This document shows positions 31,161 through 42,020 of a DNA stretch of 64,000 bases, piece by piece. The first letter of the stretch is position 1, and each line of letters begins with the position of its first letter. Position numbers and translations under genes: made by a program. This DNA is from Arcobacter sp. Lineage in GTDB: Bacteria; Acidobacteriota; Terriglobia; Bryobacterales; Bryobacteraceae. The notes under the pieces are model-generated. The model was given only the letters and a program-made list of their open reading frames with translations, searched no databases and had not been told where the DNA came from. The DNA lies in NCBI GenBank assembly GCA_020723085.1, contig DYJN01000003.1, positions 62,001 through 126,000 on the forward strand, written 5' to 3'.

Positions 31161-32408
31161 ATGGCCCAGGCTTATGCCAGCCTGCTGGAGCTGAACGGCC
31201 TGCTGCGGTCGGGCGCGGTCAAGGCCCGCGACATCGTCCGCGAAGCGGCCAGGCTGCTGGAAGCCGAAGCGGGTCCGGACGGCGCGGTGCGCCGCATCCT
31301 GCTCGACGAAGCGATGGAGGCGGCGCGCGGCGTGGAAAGGGAGTTGAAGCGGGGCAGAACGCGCGGAGTTCTGCAAGGCGCGCCGTTCGGCGTCAGCGAA
31401 CTGCTTCAGACCGCGCGGCGGCCGCCGGCATGGGATCCGCAGACGCCGCCCCGGGAGGCGGAGGACGCCGCCGCTGTCAGCCGTTTGCGGGGCGCGCGGG
31501 CGGCGCCGCTGGCGCTGCTGGCCTCGCCTGCGTTCGGCGGAATTGCGGAAGGCTTCGGCGCCAGGGAAGACGCCTGCGCCCGGGTGGTCTCGCGCGGCCT
31601 TCTGCCCTTCGCTGTCAGCCTGGACTTCAATGGCAACGTGTTGCGGGCCGCGCTCCGGCGCGGCTGCTGGGCCCTCCGGCCCACATTTGGAACCGTGAGC
31701 GGATTCGGATCGGCGCCGTTGTCCTGGACGCTGGGGGCTGTCTCCGTTCTGGCGCGGACGCCGGAAGACTGCGGCCATGTCTTGGCGGCCATGAGCGGCG
31801 GCGACAGCCGCTGTCCCCACTCGCCGGGAAGAACTTTTCGGTTCGTTCCGCAATATGCCAGGCCGGTGCGCGGGCTGCGTGTCGCGGACGCGGGAGCGGA
31901 AGCCGGGCTCCGCGCATGGCTTGAGCGCCAAGGCGCGGTTCTCGCGGCGGCGCAAAAGCCGCAGGCGCTGCCGCTGGAAATTCTCCATGCCGTTACCGCC
32001 GCGGAAGCGGGAGAGGCGCTGGAGCAGGAACTGGCCCGGTGCGGGCAGTGCCAGCACTTCCTGGCTCAGGCGCGCGAACTGGCCGCGTTCGAATACCTGC
32101 GCGCCATGCGCCTGAGGCGCTCCCTGCTGGACTGGTACAACCTGGCGCTTGCCGAGGCTGATGTCCTGGTCTTGCCCGCCGAGCCATGGGCGATGGCGGA
32201 ACCCGAGAAGGGCGAAAACGGCGCCCCGCAGCAGTGGGTTGCCACCGCCCTGCTGGCTGGAGCGCCGATCCTGGTCTGGGGCGGAGGCGGCCCACGCGGC
32301 CTGCCTGCATTCGGCCTGACCGGCAGAGCCGGCGCGGAGAATACGCTCCTGCGGCTGGCGGGCGCCCTGGCACAGGGGCCCTGGCATCGGAAAAATCCTG
32401 AAGACTAG
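31161..32408 (+). CDS. Amidase-signature-like protein lacking the catalytic triad
   Basis: LQGAPFGVSELLQ, CWALRPTFGTVSGFGSAPLSWTLGAVSVLARTPEDCGHVLAAMSG align by eye to amidases. Confidence 0.7.
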   Translation: MAQAYASLLELNGLLRSGAVKARDIVREAARLLEAEAGPDGAVRRILLDEAMEAARGVERELKRGRTRGVLQGAPFGVSELLQTARRPPAWDPQTPPREAEDAAAVSRLRGARAAPLALLASPAFGGIAEGFGAREDACARVVSRGLLPFAVSLDFNGNVLRAALRRGCWALRPTFGTVSGFGSAPLSWTLGAVSVLARTPEDCGHVLAAMSGGDSRCPHSPGRTFRFVPQYARPVRGLRVADAGAEAGLRAWLERQGAVLAAAQKPQALPLEILHAVTAAEAGEALEQELARCGQCQHFLAQARELAAFEYLRAMRLRRSLLDWYNLALAEADVLVLPAEPWAMAEPEKGENGAPQQWVATALLAGAPILVWGGGGPRGLPAFGLTGRAGAENTLLRLAGALAQGPWHRKNPED

Positions 32409-32495
32409 CGGTTCTAGGCCAAGGAGGCGCGATTTTCCTTGGAGAAAAAGCGGTTCATCAAGGGACAATACGATATAGCGCACGATTAAGACCTT

Positions 32496-33854
32496 ATGAC
32501 AAACCCTGCTCCCCCCTCCCGTGGGCCGAGGAGCCGGTTCGCGGCTGTCCGGCCCGAACCCAGGCTGGTGGATGGCGGAAAATTCGAAGCGATCCTCGAT
32601 CAGCGCGTCGCTGCCGGACCCAGGAAGAAATTCGCGGTTTGCGTGGCTGGGCTGAACCGTTTCCGGCGAATCAACCACCTGCTGGGCTACCGGGGAGGCG
32701 ATCTGGCGATCCAGGAGCTGTCCCGGCGCATCATGTGCTTTCCCCATGCATCGGCGCCCGCATGTCATCTGGGGGGCGACGAGTTCGCGATACTGCTGGA
32801 ATGCAGGACGCGGCGGGGCGCCACGGAGATTGCCGGGAAGCTGATCGAATGGCTCGGACGGCCGCTCACGGTGCACGGACACGAGTTCTACATGACTGCG
32901 AGCGTCGGCTTGGCGATGTATCCCGCCAGCGGATCGGACGGAGTGTCGCTCCTGCGCCGGGCATCAGCCGCCATGCTTCAGGCCAAGGCGAGGAGCGGCA
33001 ACTCGGTGGAATGGAGCCGGTCCGTGGATCCATCTCCCCACGAGGAAGTGTTCCGGCTGGAGAGCGCGTTGCACCGCGCGATCGAGCGGCAGGAGCTGTC
33101 CCTCCGGTTCCAGCCGGAGGTGGACCGCGACGGACAGGCGCGGGCGGTGGAGGCTCTCCTCGTCTGGAACTCGGCTGAGCTGGGCCACGTGGACACGGAG
33201 ACATTCATACGGCTGGCGGAAGAGACCGGCATCATCACGCCCATCGGTGAATGGGTGTTGCGGGAGGCATGCCGGCAGGTGGCCCTGTGGACTTCCGGCA
33301 GCGGGAAAGATCTGTCCGTCGCGGTGAATGTTTCGCCGCAGCAGTTCGCCTCCCCGGATTTCGTGGCTGCCGTCAAGCGGATCCTGGAAGAGTCCGGCAT
33401 CCGGGGCGAGAGCCTGGAACTCGAGGTCACCGAAAGCTGCATTCTGGCTGACATCGAGCAGTCGGCTCACCGGATGGCGGAACTCCGGAAGCTTGGCGTG
33501 AGAATTGCCATCGATGACTTCGGCGTCGGTTACTCGCCGCTGGCGTATCTGCACCGCCTGCCACTGGACAAGATCAAAGTGGACCGGTCCTTCGTCCGAC
33601 AGATTGCTCAGCCCGGCGGCACGCTCCCCGTCGTGCACACCATCACCGTGCTGGCGCACCACCGGGGGCTGCAGGTCGTGGCCGAGGGCGTGGAGACGGA
33701 GGAGGAATTCGAGCTCGTCCATGCGGCGCGGTGCGATCTGGTGCAGGGCTACTACGTAGGACTTCCCCTTTCCGCCAAGGAGATCTCGGCCCTGCTTTCG
33801 GACCGCGGATCCTTCGCCCGGTACGCAGTCGCGGCATCCAACTGGCATTACTGA
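32496..33854 (+). CDS. GGDEF-EAL protein
   Basis: HLGGDEFAILLE; VEALLVWNS; IDDFGVGYSPLAYLHRLPLDKIKVDRSFV. Confidence 0.95.
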   Translation: MTNPAPPSRGPRSRFAAVRPEPRLVDGGKFEAILDQRVAAGPRKKFAVCVAGLNRFRRINHLLGYRGGDLAIQELSRRIMCFPHASAPACHLGGDEFAILLECRTRRGATEIAGKLIEWLGRPLTVHGHEFYMTASVGLAMYPASGSDGVSLLRRASAAMLQAKARSGNSVEWSRSVDPSPHEEVFRLESALHRAIERQELSLRFQPEVDRDGQARAVEALLVWNSAELGHVDTETFIRLAEETGIITPIGEWVLREACRQVALWTSGSGKDLSVAVNVSPQQFASPDFVAAVKRILEESGIRGESLELEVTESCILADIEQSAHRMAELRKLGVRIAIDDFGVGYSPLAYLHRLPLDKIKVDRSFVRQIAQPGGTLPVVHTITVLAHHRGLQVVAEGVETEEEFELVHAARCDLVQGYYVGLPLSAKEISALLSDRGSFARYAVAASNWHY

Positions 33855-33904
33855 GGCGCGCCGGCGGGCGGAGGAGCGGACGGGGCGGAAATCGGCTACA
33901 TTTG

Positions 33905-35197
33905 ATGAAGCGGCGCGGTCTGCCGCGCGCGCATCGTATGGGCATGGACATTCCGAGGCAGGGGGTTGCGCGGAGAAGAATGCTCCGCGTCGGCGCGGTG
34001 CTCATCCCGCTGGCGGTTCTCATCGCCGCCGGCGTGTGGCGGCTCAGCAGCGCCAAGCCGGCTGCGCCGGCCGTGGATCGCAGCAGTCTCTGGATCGACA
34101 CGGCAAGAGTCGCGCCGCTGGTGCGGCAGGTGCGGGGGCTGGGGACGCTGATCCCCGAGGAAATCGTCTGGATTCCAGCGCCTCAGGATGGCCGCGTGGA
34201 GAAGATCCTGCTCCGGCCTGGGGCGGCTGTCAAGCCTGACACCGTGCTGGTGGTGCTATCCAACCCGGAGCTCGAACTGGCGGCGGAGGATCTGCGCTGG
34301 CAGCTGCGGGCGGCGGAGGCGAACCTGCGGGACCTCCGCGTGAAGCTGGAATCCTCGCAGCTGGACCTGCGGGCCGCCGTGGCGCGCGTGGAGAGCGAAT
34401 TCGTCCAGGCGCAGCTGAAGGCGGACAATGACGCCGCGCTCGGCAAGGAGGGGCTGGCGGCCGAGCTGAATGTAAAGCTGTCGCGCGCGGTGGCGGACGA
34501 GGCGCGCAAGAGGCTGGACATCGAAAAGAAGCGGCTCGAGATCAGCACGTCGAGCGCGGAAGCGCAACTGGCGGCGCAGCGCGTGCAGATCGAAAAGCTC
34601 CGCGCTGCATACGAGCTGAAACGCAGGCAGGTGCAGAGCCTGAGCGTGAAGGCGGGCACGGCCGGCGTCCTGCAGCAGATGCCCGTGGAAGTCGGCCAGC
34701 GGGTGGCGGCGGGCGCGACGCTGGCCAAGGTGGCGCAGCCGGAAAGGCTGAAAGCCCAGATCCGGATTCCGGAGGTGCAGGCCAAGGACGTCGCCGTAGG
34801 ACAGGCGGCCGTCGTCGACACGCGCAACGGCAGGGCGCCAGCGCGCGTAGCCCGCATCGATCCGGCTGCGGCGGCGGGCAACGTGCTCGTCGATCTTCGT
34901 CTGGAGGGCCCGCTGCCGCCCGGCGCGCGGCCGGATTTGAACGTGGAAGCCGTGATCGAAATCGAGCGGCTCGCCGAGGCGCTCCAGATTCAGCGTCCGG
35001 CGCTCGCGCAGCCCAATGCCGCTCTCACCCTGTTCCGGATCTCGCCCGGAGGACAGGAGGCGGTCCGCGTGCAAGTGCGGACGGGGAGGACGTCGGTGCA
35101 AACCATCGAAATTCTTAGCGGGCTTCGGGCGGGCGACCGGGTGATTCTCTCCGATTTATCCGCTTACGAGGGCGCCGATCGGCTCGCCATTCGTTGA
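33905..35197 (+). CDS. MacA-like periplasmic adaptor (HlyD/RND MFP family)
   Basis: N-terminal TM, biotinyl-lipoyl-like halves, long coiled coil; upstream of ABC genes; start uncertain (33905 or 33938). Confidence 0.88.
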   Translation: MKRRGLPRAHRMGMDIPRQGVARRRMLRVGAVLIPLAVLIAAGVWRLSSAKPAAPAVDRSSLWIDTARVAPLVRQVRGLGTLIPEEIVWIPAPQDGRVEKILLRPGAAVKPDTVLVVLSNPELELAAEDLRWQLRAAEANLRDLRVKLESSQLDLRAAVARVESEFVQAQLKADNDAALGKEGLAAELNVKLSRAVADEARKRLDIEKKRLEISTSSAEAQLAAQRVQIEKLRAAYELKRRQVQSLSVKAGTAGVLQQMPVEVGQRVAAGATLAKVAQPERLKAQIRIPEVQAKDVAVGQAAVVDTRNGRAPARVARIDPAAAAGNVLVDLRLEGPLPPGARPDLNVEAVIEIERLAEALQIQRPALAQPNAALTLFRISPGGQEAVRVQVRTGRTSVQTIEILSGLRAGDRVILSDLSAYEGADRLAIR

Positions 35198-35260
35198 CAA
35201 ACGATGATAATATAGCAGGCAATCCATGCGTGAGTGGACTGGATGCGGGAGGCGCCTCAA

Positions 35261-35959
35261 ATGGAAAATGGAGCATTGATACGCCTGCAGGGGATTTCGA
35301 AGGTCTTCCTGACCGACGAAGTCGAGACTCATGCGCTGGATCAAATCCAGCTCGAGATCCAGCAGGGAGAATTCGTTTGCGTATCCGGACCCTCCGGATG
35401 CGGCAAATCGACGCTGTTGTCGATCCTGGGCCTGCTCGAGGCCCCGACCATGGGGCAGTACTGGCTGAAGGGAACGCCGGTTCACGCTCTGGGGCTGGCC
35501 GAGCGCGCGCGGATCCGCAACCGGGAAATCGGTTTCATTTTTCAGGCGTTCAATCTGATCGGCGATCTGACTGTCTACGAAAATGTGGAGCTGCCTCTCT
35601 CGTACCGGGGCTTGAGCGCGGCGGAGCGGAAAAAGCTGGTGCTCGAAGCGCTGGAGCGGGTCGGCATGGCGCACCGGCTGAAGCATTATCCCGCGCAACT
35701 GTCCGGCGGGCAGCAGCAGCGCGTGGCTGTCGCCAGGGCGCTGGCGGGCAAACCATCGATCCTTCTGGCCGACGAGCCGACGGGGAATCTGGATTCGGCC
35801 AACAGCGAGTCGGTGATGGACCTGCTGAGCGAACTCCACGCAGGACGATCCACCATCTGCATGGTCACGCATGATCCGCGCTTCGCCCGGCGGGCGCAGA
35901 GGACGGTCCACCTGTTCGACGGCCGGATTGTGCCTGCTGGCCAGGCCGCCACGTTGTGA
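35261..35959 (+). CDS. ABC transporter ATP-binding protein, MacB/LolD-like
   Basis: [55 protein letters not shown]. Confidence 0.95.
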   Translation: MENGALIRLQGISKVFLTDEVETHALDQIQLEIQQGEFVCVSGPSGCGKSTLLSILGLLEAPTMGQYWLKGTPVHALGLAERARIRNREIGFIFQAFNLIGDLTVYENVELPLSYRGLSAAERKKLVLEALERVGMAHRLKHYPAQLSGGQQQRVAVARALAGKPSILLADEPTGNLDSANSESVMDLLSELHAGRSTICMVTHDPRFARRAQRTVHLFDGRIVPAGQAATL

Positions 35960-36078
35960 GGACGTAGATGGGCTGCAGCACACGCCGCGTCCGGGGACTT
36001 CCCGGCATGGTCTGCGGAACGGGCGGACGATGCGGTTGATGGGGAGGAATTTCATCAGGTTGAGATGACGGGGTGGGT

Positions 36079-38496
36079 ATGTTTTCCAGCCTCCTGCAAG
36101 ATCTGCGGTACGGTTTCCGGCAATTGCGCAAAGAGCCGCTGTTCGCTGCCGTTTCCGTTTTCCTGCTTGCTCTCGGTATCGGCGCGAACACGGCGATATT
36201 CAGCGTGATCGACAGCGTATTGCTGCGTCCTCTCCCGTATCCGGAGCCGGAGCGTCTGTTTTTCGTCCGCGTAAAGAACCTCGGCGGCGGACCGGCTGTT
36301 CTGCCCAATATGTTCGAGTATCTGGCGCTCGAGAAGGGCATCAGCAGCGCGGAGGCGGTGGGCGCCATTCTGGGCCAGCCATTCAATCTGAAATGGAACG
36401 GACGCTCCATGCTGGTCCGGGGCGCGTATGTCGGTCCCGGTTATTTCCGCGCGCTCGGCGTGAAGCTCCTTGCCGGACGCGAGTTCTTCCCGGAAGAGTA
36501 CGTATCGGGCAAGAATCAGGCGGTCTATTTCGACGAAGCATTCTGGCGGACCCGCCTGGGGGGAGATCTGGGGATTCTCGGCAAGACGGTGGAGATGGAG
36601 AAGGAGGTGCACGTCGTGGCCGGCGTCCTGCCGGGGCTGCCGGCGCTGCGGTCCGAGGCCGCCGGGGCGCCGGCAGCCGTGGTGCCTCTGCCGATCACCC
36701 GGGAAATGGTGGATGCTTTCGACCGCCGGTCCATGGTCGTGGCTGTGCGGCTGGGGAAAGGCGCGACGAAAGAGCAGGCGGATGAGGAGATCCGGGCCCT
36801 TTACCGGCGGCTGGCCGAGCAGGAGCCTCGCAGCAGCAGCAACCGGGAGGCCTATCTGGTCCCGGCCGACCAGTTCCTGAGAGGAACTTCCCATCAGCCA
36901 CTGATCGTGCTGGCGCTGGCCGCGGGACTGGCTCTGCTGCTGGCCTGCGCGAATCTGGCCGGAATCCTGCTGGCGAGGGCTTCATCACGCCTGCGTGAAC
37001 TCGCAATCCGATCGGCGCTGGGCGCGTCGCAGATCCGCATCTTCCGGCAGATGCTGACGGAAAGCGTCCTGCTGTCCCTGGTGGGCGGTGCGGCAGGACT
37101 GGGAGTGGCCGCCTGGGCGATCCACTTCCTGAGAAGCTGGGACCGGCTCCGGCTGCCTGGAATCGGCGCAACGCAACTGAATCTGAACACGCTGTTGTTC
37201 GCATTGGCCGTCTCCGTCGTTGCCGGCCTCGTGTTCGGCACCGCTCCTGCCTGGAGCGTGCTGCGGCTCAACCTGGCCACGGCGTTGAACGAGGAGTCGC
37301 GCGGCGCGTCGGCTGGCCGCGGCAGAAGCCTGCTTCGGAGCCTGCTCATCGGCGCTGAGGTGGCTGTCTGCGCGACTCTCCTGATCGGCTCCGGCCTGTT
37401 GTGGCGGACGTATTACCGGCTGGTGCAGACCGATATGGGCTTCCAGCCGGACAATGTCCTGCTGCTGCGCACGATGCTGCCGGAAGCCGCGTATCCCGAC
37501 GATGCGGCCCGCAGCGAGTTCTACCGGACGGTGCTCGGCCGGATGAGGGAGATGCCGGGCGTGGTGGATGCCTCCGTCACTGCCTATCCGCCGCTGGCCG
37601 GCGTCAACTGGCCGTGCATGTTCCGCATTCCTGGCCACGAGACGGCAAGCGAGCTTCAGCAGGTCTATTACAATACTGTGTCTCCGCGGTACTTCTCCGC
37701 GATTGGCGCGCGATTGACGGCAGGCAGGGATTTTCAGGACAGCGACACGCGGGAAGCGCCCCGCGTGCTGATCATTTCGGAGACCTTGCGCCGGCAATTC
37801 TTTCCGAACGAGGACCCCATAGGCCGTGAGATCGAATACGTTCTCATGGGCGAAAAGGGCGCCGGGACCATTGTGGGCGTGGTGCAGGATATCGCCTTCC
37901 ACCAGCCGGACACCACGCGCCGGCCGATGATCTATGAATCGTTCACGCAGCGGCCCTGGGCCTTCCCGTTCTTTGCCCTGAAGACTGCGGTCCCGCCGAT
38001 GGACCTGGTTCCAGCCCTGGCGAAGATGATGAGCGAAGTGGCGCCGGACGTGGCTGCCGACCAGGCGAGCGAACTGAGGGCGCAGCTCGAGCGGGCCACG
38101 GGGCAGCACACTGCGGCGCTATTTCTGTTCGGTGTGTTCGCGGGGCTGGCCGTGCTGTTGTCGGCCGTGGGGCTGTATGGCGTCCTGGATCTGGCGGTGG
38201 CGCAGCAGCGGCGCGAGATCGGCATCCGGATGGCGCTGGGCGCCACGCCCGGCATGATCCGGGCGATGACGCTGCGCACGGGCTTGCTGCTGGCGGGCGT
38301 TGGCATTCTGGCGGGACTTTTATCGGCGCCGCTGACGGGGCAGACGCTGCGGCGGATGATTTACGGGGTGGAAGCCTTCGACGTGGCCGTGTATGCGGGC
38401 GTGGGGGCGCTGCTGGCTGCGGTCAGCCTGTGCGCTGCCCTCGTACCCGCTTTGCGCGCGGCGCGCCTGGATCCCGCGGCCGCGTTGCGGGAATGA
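36079..38496 (+). CDS. ABC transporter permease, MacB/FtsX-like (ADOP-type)
   Basis: [56 protein letters not shown]; duplicated FtsX domains. Confidence 0.93.
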   Translation: MFSSLLQDLRYGFRQLRKEPLFAAVSVFLLALGIGANTAIFSVIDSVLLRPLPYPEPERLFFVRVKNLGGGPAVLPNMFEYLALEKGISSAEAVGAILGQPFNLKWNGRSMLVRGAYVGPGYFRALGVKLLAGREFFPEEYVSGKNQAVYFDEAFWRTRLGGDLGILGKTVEMEKEVHVVAGVLPGLPALRSEAAGAPAAVVPLPITREMVDAFDRRSMVVAVRLGKGATKEQADEEIRALYRRLAEQEPRSSSNREAYLVPADQFLRGTSHQPLIVLALAAGLALLLACANLAGILLARASSRLRELAIRSALGASQIRIFRQMLTESVLLSLVGGAAGLGVAAWAIHFLRSWDRLRLPGIGATQLNLNTLLFALAVSVVAGLVFGTAPAWSVLRLNLATALNEESRGASAGRGRSLLRSLLIGAEVAVCATLLIGSGLLWRTYYRLVQTDMGFQPDNVLLLRTMLPEAAYPDDAARSEFYRTVLGRMREMPGVVDASVTAYPPLAGVNWPCMFRIPGHETASELQQVYYNTVSPRYFSAIGARLTAGRDFQDSDTREAPRVLIISETLRRQFFPNEDPIGREIEYVLMGEKGAGTIVGVVQDIAFHQPDTTRRPMIYESFTQRPWAFPFFALKTAVPPMDLVPALAKMMSEVAPDVAADQASELRAQLERATGQHTAALFLFGVFAGLAVLLSAVGLYGVLDLAVAQQRREIGIRMALGATPGMIRAMTLRTGLLLAGVGILAGLLSAPLTGQTLRRMIYGVEAFDVAVYAGVGALLAAVSLCAALVPALRAARLDPAAALRE

Positions 38497-38506
38497 CGGC
38501 GCGGCC

Positions 38507-39937
38507 TCAATTGCCCTGCATCCGGCGCTTCGTCTCGCGCGCCTGCTTCATGATAGGTCCGTAGACGCTCTTGTCGAACGGCGGGCAGCCGGTAGGGAAC
38601 TGCCCGAGTTCGTTGTGCTTCTGCCGCATGAGATACGTGCAGTAGGTGAGCGTCTTGCACACGCGGGACTCGTCCAGTTCGCCCTTCTCGATCACGTCGC
38701 GGGCGAAATCCGGGTAGGTGAGCGCGCCGCGGCCGATGCCCACGAAACGGATCCTGCCGTCCTCGATATTGGCCGCGCCGGCGTGGATGAAATACTTCTG
38801 CAGCCAGCTGTAACCGGTGCCCGCCATCGGCAGTTCCGGAAATTCCTGCTGAAGTTCGCCCGCGACGCGGAAGTGCCGGTCTACGCCAAGGAGGGGATGT
38901 TCCGGCTCCTCATAGTTGCCCTCGTCGGGCTTCTCAAAGGGGCGGCCGAGGTGCGGGTTGTAATAGGGGCTGCCGAGGCTGACGTTGAGCAGTTCGAGGC
39001 CCCACTCTTGGAACCACCGGATGGCCTGCTTCACTTCCGTGAGATCCGGTTCGAGCGGGTTCATGGAATTCACGCCCCAGCCCCAGGGATACGGAACCGG
39101 GTACGGCAGCGGCTTGCCAAGGCCTGTCTCGGGATCGGTGACATAGGGCACGCCGTCGAAGCAGCCCAGCCGCATGCAGAGCATCAGCCGGCGGCCGTAT
39201 TTCGCGCGGATCTTGCCGAAAACATTCCGAAAGAATCTTGTTCGATTTTCCAGCGGGCCGCCGTAACGGCCTTCCCGCGTCTTCGCGCCGAGCAGTTCGC
39301 TCAGCAGGTAGCCGTGCGTGGCTTTGATGTCGGCGGCGGCGAAACCGGCTTCCAGCGCCAGCCCGGCGGCATCGACGTAGAAGTCTTCCAGCCGCTCGAT
39401 CTCGTCATCGCTGATGACGGGGCAGTCCGGAGGCGTGCCTGTCTTCTGGTCGATCAGGGGGTTGTGATACGCGATGACGCGCACCGGGTGGGAGTACCGT
39501 CCCGAGTGCGTGAGCTGCACGGGAATGAGCAGATCGTCCGCCGTGCCCCACTCCTCGCGGTGCACGCGGCGCATCATTTCCACAAGCCGGGCGAACTCGC
39601 TCACGGTATTGCGGTCCAGCATCAACTGGCGCGTATTGGCGCGCCCGTCGGCGCGCACCGCCGTGGCTTCGAACCAGATCAGCTTTGCGCCGCCGCGGGC
39701 GAAGCGCTCATACCGCCGCCAGGTCAGCTCGTCCGGTTTGCCATCGAGCGTGCCGTCGCACCCCTCCATGGGGTGGATCGCCATCGAGTTGCCGGTGAGA
39801 AAACCGCCCACGGCCACCTTGCGTGAGAGCAGCTCCTGCACACGGGTCCTGTCGTGGACGAAACGGACGTGAACCGCGCCCACGGCGCGCGCGGCCGCTT
39901 CCAGTTCGGCCAGCGAGCGGTAGGTGAAATAACGCAT
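38507..39937 (-). CDS. NADH:flavin oxidoreductase (Old Yellow Enzyme family)
   Basis: LTHSGRYS, FAAADIKATHGYLLSELLGAKTREGRYGGPLENRTRF. Confidence 0.92.
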   Translation of the reverse strand: MRYFTYRSLAELEAAARAVGAVHVRFVHDRTRVQELLSRKVAVGGFLTGNSMAIHPMEGCDGTLDGKPDELTWRRYERFARGGAKLIWFEATAVRADGRANTRQLMLDRNTVSEFARLVEMMRRVHREEWGTADDLLIPVQLTHSGRYSHPVRVIAYHNPLIDQKTGTPPDCPVISDDEIERLEDFYVDAAGLALEAGFAAADIKATHGYLLSELLGAKTREGRYGGPLENRTRFFRNVFGKIRAKYGRRLMLCMRLGCFDGVPYVTDPETGLGKPLPYPVPYPWGWGVNSMNPLEPDLTEVKQAIRWFQEWGLELLNVSLGSPYYNPHLGRPFEKPDEGNYEEPEHPLLGVDRHFRVAGELQQEFPELPMAGTGYSWLQKYFIHAGAANIEDGRIRFVGIGRGALTYPDFARDVIEKGELDESRVCKTLTYCTYLMRQKHNELGQFPTGCPPFDKSVYGPIMKQARETKRRMQGN

Positions 39938-39943
39938 TCCCCG

Positions 39944-41182
39944 CTATTGTCCCTCTTCAATGAGCTTATGCCGCGGCAACAGCGCAATCGACACAGCGCC
40001 GAGCATGGCCACGCCAAGCACCACCATCATCGCACCCTGATAACCGTTCATGACTCTCTGCAAATGCGAGACGAGATAGGGGAACCAGGTCTGGCCGATG
40101 GTGTTGACCGGAAGGATAACCGCCATGGCGCGCGCCAGAGAGTTGACGCCGAACACCTCGGCGGCCATGAGTGGAATCATCATGTAGTCGGCGCCCATGC
40201 CGAAGCCGAACAGGATGGCGAAGGCGTACAGGTAGAAGGATGAGCCGGGGTGGACTTGCAGCAGCAGGGGGATGGTGGCAGCCACGATGAAGTAGGTGAA
40301 GAACATCACCCACTTCTTCGAAAACTTGTCGGCGAAGTAGCCGATGGAGAGCCGGCCCGCGATGGAAGACCAGAGGATGAGGATCGAAGCGGTTCTCCAG
40401 GCGCCGTCCACCTCCGGGCCTTTGGTGAAGCCCTGGTCCAGGAAGACGAACTTCATGTGGAAGTTGACGGCGCCGATGCTGCCGATCGAGCACAGGCTGC
40501 CGAGCAGCAACAGCCAGAAGGCGGGACTGGAGAACAGTTCGGCGAAGGTTCTGGACACGATGGCCTGCTCTTTGGCCGGCTCCGGGTCGCCGTCGGGATT
40601 CTGGCCGATATCGGAGGGCTTGTCCTTCAGCACGAAGAACACAAGGGGCCAGGCGAGGAACAGCATCAGGCCGAGGATCACGAGGGCGGCGTGGTAGCCG
40701 AACCGCTCCGTGAGCGGCTTGACGAGGAAGCTGCCGACCGATCCCATCAGGCCGACGCCGACATAAACGATAGCCATCGCTTTGCCGCGATTCCGCCGGT
40801 ACCAGTGAGACACAATGATCTGGTGCGGGGGCGGCCCGGAGAGGAAATAGCCCACCGTGTAGGCCATCCAGAAGCCGTAGTAGACCGCCAGCGAGCCAGG
40901 CATCTTGCCGAAGCCCGTCAAGGCGATGCAGGTGAGTCCCGTGCCGATGAGGATCAGCTTCCTCGGGCTGAAGCGGTGGATGAGCAACGGCCCCATCCAG
41001 ATGGTCAGAGCCGCGGCCAGAGGAAAGCCGAGCGTGATCTGCTCGCGCGACCAGCCAAAGTCCCGGGCGAAGTAATCATAGAAGAACGGGATGTTGTAGT
41101 AGGGGATGCCGGTGGACAGCCCGAAGGTGATGAAGGCGGCGAATACGATCCAGGGGCCGTGAAACTTGCGAGGGTTGCTCAT
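39944..41182 (-). CDS. MFS transporter
   Basis: Twelve-TM-like profile; MSNPRKFHGPWIVFAAFITFGLSTGIPYYNIPFFYDYF; start trimmed. Confidence 0.9.
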   Translation of the reverse strand: MSNPRKFHGPWIVFAAFITFGLSTGIPYYNIPFFYDYFARDFGWSREQITLGFPLAAALTIWMGPLLIHRFSPRKLILIGTGLTCIALTGFGKMPGSLAVYYGFWMAYTVGYFLSGPPPHQIIVSHWYRRNRGKAMAIVYVGVGLMGSVGSFLVKPLTERFGYHAALVILGLMLFLAWPLVFFVLKDKPSDIGQNPDGDPEPAKEQAIVSRTFAELFSSPAFWLLLLGSLCSIGSIGAVNFHMKFVFLDQGFTKGPEVDGAWRTASILILWSSIAGRLSIGYFADKFSKKWVMFFTYFIVAATIPLLLQVHPGSSFYLYAFAILFGFGMGADYMMIPLMAAEVFGVNSLARAMAVILPVNTIGQTWFPYLVSHLQRVMNGYQGAMMVVLGVAMLGAVSIALLPRHKLIEEGQ

Positions 41183-41241
41183 GGTGAAAGTGTCTCCGCA
41201 GCGCAGGCTTGAGCCCGCGAGCAATTGAAATGCCAGTTATA

Positions 41242-41985
41242 TCACAACGTACGCAGATGGAACCCGCCGTCGGCATTGAGCACCGTGCCCGTGCCGTAAT
41301 CGAGCAATCCATCGGCGATGGCCCGCACCTGCCGCGCCACATCTTCCGGCTTGCCCAGCCGCCCCTGCGGCAGCAGCCCGGAGCGCGCCTTCTCCTCGTA
41401 AACTTCGCGGACCTTCGCGATCATGTCGGTCTCGATGATGCCGGGGCGGACTTCGAACACCAGCACGCCGTGGCGCGCCAGCCTCGCCGCCCACAACTGG
41501 ACGGCCATGCTGAGTCCGGCTTTGGAGATGCAGTATTCGCCCCGGTTCAGCGATGCCGTGTAGGCGGAGATCGACGTCACGAACACGATGCGCCCCGCGC
41601 CCTGCTCCGCCATCCACCGGGCGGCCAGCTGCGTGAGGAAGTAGGGGCCCTTGAGATTGGCGGCCAGCACTTCGTCGAAGATCTCTTCCGTGGCTTCCAG
41701 CAGGTCCAGCCGCTCGCGGGGCGCGATGCCCGCATTGTTGACGAGCAGGTCGAGGCGGCCGTAGTTCGAGCGCGCGTGCTCGATCAGCGCCAGCCGATCC
41801 GCCGCCGAAGCGAGATCGCATCGCACGATGTCGGCGCTGCATTCCGCCTGCAGGCTCTCGGCGGCGTCGCGGCGGCCCCGGTAGGTGCCGATGACGCGGT
41901 GCGTCTTCGCCAGTTCCAGCGCGATGCCCCGGCCGATGCCGCGCGAGGCGCCGGTGACGATGGCGACGGGCCGTGTGTCCGTCAT
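41242..41985 (-). CDS. Short-chain dehydrogenase/reductase (FabG-like)
   Basis: VTGASRGIGRGIALELA, LVNNAGIAPRE, YCISKAGLSMA; start trimmed. Confidence 0.93.
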   Translation of the reverse strand: MTDTRPVAIVTGASRGIGRGIALELAKTHRVIGTYRGRRDAAESLQAECSADIVRCDLASAADRLALIEHARSNYGRLDLLVNNAGIAPRERLDLLEATEEIFDEVLAANLKGPYFLTQLAARWMAEQGAGRIVFVTSISAYTASLNRGEYCISKAGLSMAVQLWAARLARHGVLVFEVRPGIIETDMIAKVREVYEEKARSGLLPQGRLGKPEDVARQVRAIADGLLDYGTGTVLNADGGFHLRTL

Positions 41986-42020
41986 AGGCGCAGAAACCCT
42001 CCCTGAGATGCCATTGCTCC

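Noticed and set aside
35194-35214. TTGACA followed by TAATAT upstream of the ABC ATPase
   Set aside because: Spacing of about 8 nt is too short for a sigma-70 promoter; gene probably co-transcribed with the adaptor.
39935-39951. GACAAT-N8-ATG upstream of the OYE gene
   Set aside because: Coincides with the last codons of the upstream MFS gene in an apparent operon; probably chance, so excluded from the leaderless set.
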